The position numbers and the translations under genes are program-made. DNA of 64,000 nt from Penicillus capitatus (Eukaryota; Chlorophyta), in contig OZ287698.1 of assembly GCA_965649825.1 (NCBI GenBank), positions 620,001 through 684,000 on the forward strand, read 5' to 3'. The notes beneath the pieces were generated by a model that was given only the letters and a program-made list of their open reading frames with translations, had not been told where the DNA came from and did no database searches. Below, piece after piece: positions 58,600 to 64,000 of this stretch (the first letter of the stretch is position 1; every line of letters begins with the position of its first letter).

Positions 58600-60780
58600 T
58601 CTGATATACACGTCACGTCAAAAAAAATCGTTTCAATCGATCGGTAAACTTCGAATTACAGATCGCTGTCGTCGACAAATCGATTCTCGATGGGTATCGA
58701 TTGCACGCTCGATATTCCGATCTTTGTCGAATTCATTATCGAGATCGGCGATCTGCGTCTTGTAGAGTTCCTTTTCGGCTACTGATCGGTGTTTGTAAAT
58801 GTCGAATTCCCTTCGTGTTCTCTGCAACAATTCGTTCTCGTGTATGAGCAAATCCGTAACCTATGGATATCATCCTCTCTTCCAATTGAAGAAAAGAGAG
58901 CGTGAACTTTTCGGATCTTTTCCTGATCAGCGGCGCACGTTTCCCTCAGTAGCCGCAGTTCTGTTTTCATATCTTCAACATCCACAGCGTCTCCGCAGTC
59001 AACCTCATCGATCGGAGGAAAAACGATCGAGGCGATCGTGTCATTTCGATCGACGATCTTTAGTTTTGCTTCCGTTGCCTGTAAACGTTGCGGCGATGTC
59101 CGATGGATGCTTCTCTTTTTCTAGCCATTACCTTTACCGTCATCTTCAGTTTTGCGTTCTCTAGCTTGAGTGTTTCGATTTCTTTGTCGAGATGCTCTGC
59201 GTTTGATGGAAGGCACTCCTGTTCACGACGACACAGCAAGAGCTCCATGCGCATTTCGGCTTCGCGTTTCTCGCTTTGCTGAATGGCCGCCTCTATCTAA
59301 TCGACATCGATTTGGTGGAAAAGTGGTGTGAGAACTGTATAACCTGACGTAAGTTTCGTCGGAGGCTGGTAATTTCTTCCAGCGATTGGCAGGATGTCGT
59401 CCAGAAATTCGATTGAAGTTCCTCCAATGCCTCCTCTATTCTTCGCTTCTCGAGTCTCATCCACAGATCTCTAGTTTTAGCAAACAACGACAGAGAAAGA
59501 TCACCTGGTTTGTGCAATAGTGTTCTTAAGTAGTGCACTCTCCCTCTTCTGTATCTTCAGCTGTAACGCATCGTCGCTCACTTCTTCCTGCAGTTCTCCA
59601 AAGCCCGTCTCTCGATCCGCTAGGCATTCGCGCAGAGAATCGTGTTCAGCGGACAACTGCTGAACAGAATTCTGACAGACAACGAAACTACTGCGCCTTT
59701 CGTCCGATCTCGAGAGTGTGCCTGTACTTGGCCATGATTCTCTCTGCCTTGTCTGCCAGTTGTCGCAACTGTTTCTTCGGTGCGCCCGTCTTCGACATTG
59801 ATGTATTCTGAATCTGACGACATATAATCTGCAGCTCTTCTTTGAAAAGCACCATCTGTTTGACGGCGTCGAATTTCTAAGCATAGAATCGTCCGGCAGC
59901 GCCTATGTGGTGACTTTAAGCAACACCTCCGTATCTCTCTTCTCTTTCGTGTATCTCGTTGCATTTTTCATCTCCTCAGTCAGTCGCTCCTCGCTGCACG
60001 CACGGAGTGATATCCTATTCAAGCGATTCGATAGACGCACGCTCGAAGCTTCTGACCAAACGCGCGTTGATCAGCTTTGAGGCGTTCGTTCAAAAGCTCA
60101 GCCGATAAGGGTCGTTTTTGCGATTGCTGGCTAGTGATTGCGCCGTTCTGGCAAAGAGCCTTCCTTGTGGTCGATTCGACATGCGCGATCTGCTCCGACA
60201 ATCTTCAAAGATCACTCCCCGTCGATCGCGTAAACAGATGAAGTGTCGTGTAACAGACATGTTGACTTCTTCCCCCATCTCTTTTTGGTTTTCGTGCACT
60301 GTTGGATGCACATCGTTCATGTCTCGCGGTCCGAGACGCGATCGATGACTATCCGCACCACATCGAAATAAATGATAGCTATCCTTGCCGCGATAACGTC
60401 ACGATTGCACCTCTGATCATTCTTTGGATCGTCTTACCGCCGTCAGGAAGATGTCTTTGACGATCGGCGTCGAAATCGGTGAAGTCGTTTCATACCCCGC
60501 GATTATAGATGTCGTGCATTCCTTATGATAACTCACCTTATTATTGCCTCTCGCACGTTAGGAGACGGATCCATCACAACGCATCCTTTTAGAGCTCGCT
60601 TATTGTCCTTTGAGCCACTTGACCGAATAAAGCATATGCATCACGTGTTGACAGTTGCGCGGAAAGGCCTGTGTTTCGGTTTTCGAACAGAGAAAGAGTC
60701 TGTAAACGATTGAGGGCGCGAAGTGTTGTCGATGACGTTTTTATCCATTTCTCACACAACAGCGTATTATAGGTGCTCAT
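58600..60780 (-). CDS. Coiled-coil protein, family not recognised
   Basis: A chain of minus-strand exons in changing frames encodes long helices rich in Glu, Lys, Arg, Gln and Leu: LNERLKADQRAFGQKLRA (60,050), FDAVKQMVLFKEELQIICRQ and KKQLRQLADKAERIMAKYRH (59,850-59,700), RRIEEALEELQSNFWTTSC (59,450), HLDKEIETLKLENAKLKMTV (59,180), MKTELRLLRETCAADQEKIR (58,960) and NELLQRTRREFDIYKHRSVA (58,840). Heptad spacing of Leu/Ile is clear. The first exon probably starts near 60,780 (MSTYNTLLCEKWIKTSSTTL). Length would be about 600 residues. Cytoskeletal or centrosomal roles are typical of such proteins but not shown here. Confidence 0.6.
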
Positions 60781-61188
60781 TTCTCTAAGCTAATCTAGCG
60801 AGACCAAGGCACGAGCGGACGCATGCAAGCTGTCGTCAACACTTTTGGCTGTAGATCTAGAATTCTGTTTGAATAACGCGCGCTGCTCAATTTAAATCGA
60901 TGGTGCAGGAATGTGAATTCAGTTGCGTCGAGCGCGTAAGTTTGTTTCGATGACTGTGCTGCCTACCTAGGCAAGATATGTAACCGCGTAGCTACCTTTC
61001 ATCTGCGCCAAACGTTGTCGCGCATGACCAATGGTCGAAACGGCCCAGTACATGTTGATAATCTGACTGCTAATAATAACGCCATTTTTACGCGCGCGTC
61101 CCTGTAAATCTGAGGTCATTCGCCGCTTTACGCATCCGCCGCTTTTCAGGTTTTCCCTTGAATTTTCGAAGCAGCCTGGACAGGTATC

Positions 61189-62052
61189 ATGGCGAGCAGC
61201 TTTTGTTCGTTCGTCGTTCTCGTGCTCTCAGCGACTTTCGTTTTGTGCGTTTCGGGTCATGGTGAGCATTCCTCGTCATCTTGCTTTGTCAACGTTCGTT
61301 TTCTGCGTGAAGAAACGCAACATGACTATGTTGACACGGCGCTCTCAAAGGATGACACTGGCGGTGCAGTTGCATTAGATTACGTCCGTGGTTCTGTCTC
61401 CGGACTCTGGGATGCAGCTTGGGAAAGGCTTTCCCAAAGACGCGGGCGACTATTGCAGGACGGAGGCGGTTTCGGGGGACGCAAACTGTCGCAGAACGGA
61501 GGCGGATTTGGAGGCGGACGCAAACTCTCGGGAGGAGCATGTGGACGCGCAGGCTCGGATGCCGAGTGCAGAAACGGGCGCAAACTGTCGGAGTCAGAAG
61601 GCGGACATGGACGCGGAGGTGGAGGCGGACGTGGACGCAAACTGTTGCAGAACGGACGCAAACTGTCGGTGTCAGGAGGCGGACGCGGAGGCGGACGCAA
61701 ACTGTTGCAGAACGGACGTAAACTGTCGGTGTCAGGAGGCGGACGCAAACTGTCGGGACCAGCATGTGGACGCGCAGGCGGAACCACAGGCAAAGATTGC
61801 AAACAGGGACGCAAACTGTTGCAGAACGGACGCAAACTGTCAGAGTCAGGAGGCGGACGAGGAGGAGGAGGCGGATTCGGACGCAAACTTCGAGAGGAAG
61901 GCGAAGATGGGAACATGGGAATTGTGGAGGATGTCTCGACGACCGTCGGAGATATGCTCACCGCACCACCTGGTGGATTTGAAAACCGCAAGCTCGCAGA
62001 AGTCGGTTTGCCGAACAACGACGCCGACAGCGTCACCAGTGGATTGAATTAG
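61189..62052 (+). CDS. Secreted Gly-Arg-Lys-Leu repeat protein; candidate multicopy peptide precursor
   Basis: Intronless 287-codon gene. Residues 1-24 form a signal peptide (MASSFCSFVVLVLSATFVLC). Residues 25-85 are non-repetitive and mildly acidic. Residues 86-240 are built from cassettes that each end Gly-Arg-Lys and start Leu: GRKLLQN three times, GRKLSVSGGG twice, GRKLSESGG or similar twice, GRKLSG twice. Twelve RKL sites are present in all, one of them NRKL. Two longer cassettes carry a Cys pair: SGGACGRAGSDAECRNGRKL and the related PACGRAGGTTGKDCKQGRKL. The tail (from about residue 240) is acidic. Gly before a dibasic pair is the classical signal for dibasic cleavage and C-terminal amidation, so a peptide precursor is possible. 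A Gly-rich wall or matrix protein is the alternative. DNA repeats in multiples of 3 also leave other frames open on both strands; they are shadows. Confidence 0.8.
   Translation: MASSFCSFVVLVLSATFVLCVSGHGEHSSSSCFVNVRFLREETQHDYVDTALSKDDTGGAVALDYVRGSVSGLWDAAWERLSQRRGRLLQDGGGFGGRKLSQNGGGFGGGRKLSGGACGRAGSDAECRNGRKLSESEGGHGRGGGGGRGRKLLQNGRKLSVSGGGRGGGRKLLQNGRKLSVSGGGRKLSGPACGRAGGTTGKDCKQGRKLLQNGRKLSESGGGRGGGGGFGRKLREEGEDGNMGIVEDVSTTVGDMLTAPPGGFENRKLAEVGLPNNDADSVTSGLN
61458..61875 (+). repeat. Degenerate GGACGCAAACTG-based in-frame tandem repeat
   Basis: The coding repeat of the GRKL protein. The core word GGACGCAAACTG, or a near copy, recurs about ten times at spacings of 18-66 nt, always in phase with codons. 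A 48-nt double unit (GRKLLQNGRKLSVSGG) is almost exactly duplicated at about 61,633-61,740. Confidence 0.75.
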
Positions 62053-64000
62053 TGCCACGCTATGTCCAGCTCTATTTCCTACAGAATGGTGAACAAATGA
62101 AGGCCGCGATGGCCTTATGATTTTGACTTCTTTCTTGAATGGTGAGTCCTGCTTTCAGTATGAGTCGTTAGCAGTTTACAAGTCGCAACCGAATGCGGTG
62201 TCCCTAACATCTGTCGTTTAGCCTTTCTTAAAGCAGAAGTCGAACCTTCCATGAAACGTGTGTTTCTTGATTCAGACGTCCTACGGCTGCAGAATCAAAT
62301 GGCTTACCCATATGAAGTTCGTTGTATCAATTGTTCAGACCTCTTGTATTCGAAGCCACCATGATGGCTTTAGAATCAATCTTGGGGATTACGACATCTC
62401 AACGTTGGCTGAAATCTGCACATTGTTCTGTTGTTTTTGGTGGTTCTTATGTTAATGTCGCCCTTCGATGTGCATTATGTCGACGACATCTCGACGATAA
62501 TCTCAATGACCCGGATTTCAGGCAGTACTACATATCTATCGTCTAATATCTCGTAAAGCCATAAGATATCGATCGGCGATGATCGATTCGTTACAAGTTC
62601 GATCGGCGATGATCGATTCGTTACAAGTTCGATCGGCGATGATCGATTCGTTACAAGTTCGATAACCTCCTGTTGATTATCTTCTCACTCCTACAAAGGA
62701 ACTCCGTCAAAGTAAAACAGACGTGCCACAGAGACAGAAGTCGTCGTCGTAGTACTTTAGATATCGACATGTTCGGATACTCGGGTATTACCCGCACGAT
62801 TCAATAGCCAAAATCTTTTACATGACTGTTTGAAAAATCGTTCGCAGCACTGCACATCAGAACGACAGGGAGATCACGCAGAGAAATTCAAAGTGGAATG
62901 TTGTGTTATGAGAATCACTTTTCAATTAGCAATAGGGCCAGAACATAGCCTTTTGCAAAGCATCCATCCTTCGCCTGATAACTGCTGCAGTTGTCCCAGT
63001 CACAGACGTAAAATGAAGATCGACTTCGACTGTTTTCGAATCTTGCTCCCTTGGTATGCAGCAGCGCATCGAAACGATACCATCGACGGAACTGTCAATG
63101 ACATCTTATCGCGAAACGGATGCTTGACATGGCATGGCGGCAATGACCAATATTCTAAACGACATCTCCGACGGTCAGGTGACGACGGTGACGAATCTTC
63201 TGCAATAGACTGCGCATATCACCGCGTGCAGCACGTTTACAGACCTTGAACGGTGCAGCTTTGCTACACCTCTTTCCGTCTAGACACTCATGATCGTTGG
63301 TGAGAAGCCCCTTTATCTTACGAGAGCCTTCCTGCATGAAATCGTCCTCTTCCGCTGTCGTCTGTGTGCCTCATTGAACATATATTTCTCCTGAAATTCT
63401 TTACGATACTGGAGACACTGCGTTCCACAATGCAGAACAGCCGACAGGAATCGCCGATCTCCTCCATATTCACTTCCGTCCCCTTTCGTTCGTCAGGCAG
63501 TCAATGGAAGTTAGCTCACGTTTGCCTCGTAGTGAAGACATGCTGAACTTTTCATAGAGATGGACATAGAAATGCATTGTACTGCAATGACCTACGCCAT
63601 TACGGTTCTCTGATTTATCTCACGATCCATTCATTACGCAAAACATAGCGCATTTATCGATCTTACCACGATAGCTCTCTTCAGCCACTCACATTCATTT
63701 CTCAGCCGAGTGAATATTGCTGGTAGCCAATGGATGCTTGCATAGCCTCCTTTGTTAGCTTTAGTGAAATGAACATGTCTCCGGCGACAATCCGTCGTCT
63801 TACCACATCTCTGTGTCCAATCACTTTGACCATTTATTTACTCTCCACTATGACTTCTAGAAATCTCGCATGACGCATCGTAAACGACAACGATCGCTGC
63901 CATCGGAGGGAACGGCGTATTGCAGATGGTAACATCGATATGGGCGTGCCTCTTTCGGCGCATCGTCTGGATCATTGCCGCAGCCTTCCTTCCGCATACG
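62053..64000. other. 3' end of window: repeat and possible minus-strand exons
   Basis: Apart from the 30-bp repeat I see no secure gene. On the minus strand, between about 63,500 and 63,150, short runs such as CLQYRKEFQEKYMFNEAHRR and MQEGSRKIKGLLTNDHECLD look protein-like and could be exons of a gene of this strand, but no domain is recognised and no start or end can be set. A plus-strand frame at 62,830-63,249 overlaps and may be a shadow. Confidence 0.3.
62571..62660. repeat. Perfect 30-bp tandem repeat, three copies
   Basis: Three identical copies of a 30-bp unit starting GATCGGCGATGATCGATTCG and ending TTACAAGTTC, followed by the first three bases of a fourth. The unit shares the ATCGAT-rich vocabulary of the 25-30 kb gene-poor region. 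It lies 520 bp downstream of the GRKL gene. Confidence 0.95.

Noticed and set aside
61380-62036. Long open frames on the minus strand and in the second plus frame across the GRKL gene
   Set aside because: They arise because the DNA repeat has a period in multiples of three and few stops in any frame. They lack a signal peptide and start signal, and composition is low-complexity Pro/Arg/Leu or Asp/Ala/Arg.
1-64000. Bacterial or viral origin of the window
   Set aside because: Multiple GT-AG introns in conserved eukaryotic genes (XPD, BUB3, AC19, RPL24, eIF1), no operons and no ribosome-binding sites.
1-64000. CRISPR array
   Set aside because: The only regular short tandem unit (62,571-62,660) has no spacers.

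Overview
This window is nuclear DNA from a eukaryote, most likely a photosynthetic unicellular alga. Genes are broken by many very small spliceosomal introns. Twelve could be placed to the base by protein logic; they are 41-59 nt long, eleven GT-AG and one GC-AG. A ferredoxin-dependent bilin reductase points to a plastid with bilin chemistry (red, cryptophyte, glaucophyte or green lineage). I could not narrow the lineage further from sequence alone.

Layout. 1-25,114 is gene-dense. In order it holds a GRC3/NOL9 RNA kinase, an unknown serine-rich protein, a bilin reductase (-), an unknown protein (-), TFIIH helicase XPD, a tail-anchored unknown, a MINDY deubiquitinase (-), a multi-pass membrane protein, an AIG2-type gamma-glutamylcyclotransferase (-), a METTL22-like methyltransferase, an inositol polyphosphate kinase, a Zim17/DNL zinc protein, BUB3 (-), ORMDL, RNA polymerase I/III subunit AC19 (-), topoisomerase III alpha and a DUF924 protein. 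25,115-30,068 is gene-poor and rich in ATCGAT/TCGATC words. 30,069-36,311 (-) is one very large gene for a secreted beta-helix repeat protein joined to a multi-pass membrane domain. 36,700-38,440 holds a possible small membrane protein, an EF-hand protein and translation factor eIF1. 38,440-41,400 is again gene-poor. 41,414-58,374 is dense: a secreted PAN/apple-type protein, a membrane class-3 lipase, a DDB1/CPSF/SF3b130-type propeller protein (-), RPL24, a phosphopantetheinyl transferase (-), ICMT, a FAM114-like protein (-), an unknown (-), Pol III subunit RPC5 (-) and NUDCD2. 58,600-60,780 (-) encodes a coiled-coil protein. 61,189-62,052 encodes a secreted protein made of Gly-Arg-Lys-Leu cassettes. 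The last 2 kb carries a 30-bp x3 tandem repeat and no secure gene.

Most genes are housekeeping: DNA repair and transcription (XPD, AC19, RPC5), rRNA processing and translation (GRC3, RPL24, eIF1), genome stability and mitosis (TOP3, BUB3, a possible DDB1 relative), and membrane or lipid biology (ORMDL, ICMT, lipase). Two features stand out. First, six head-to-head gene pairs have only 25-76 nt between start codons, and one tail-to-tail pair has 13 nt between stops. Second, the GRKL-repeat protein looks like a multicopy peptide precursor.

Gene ends given here are from reading frames and splice logic, without transcripts. Internal exon borders are exact only where stated.
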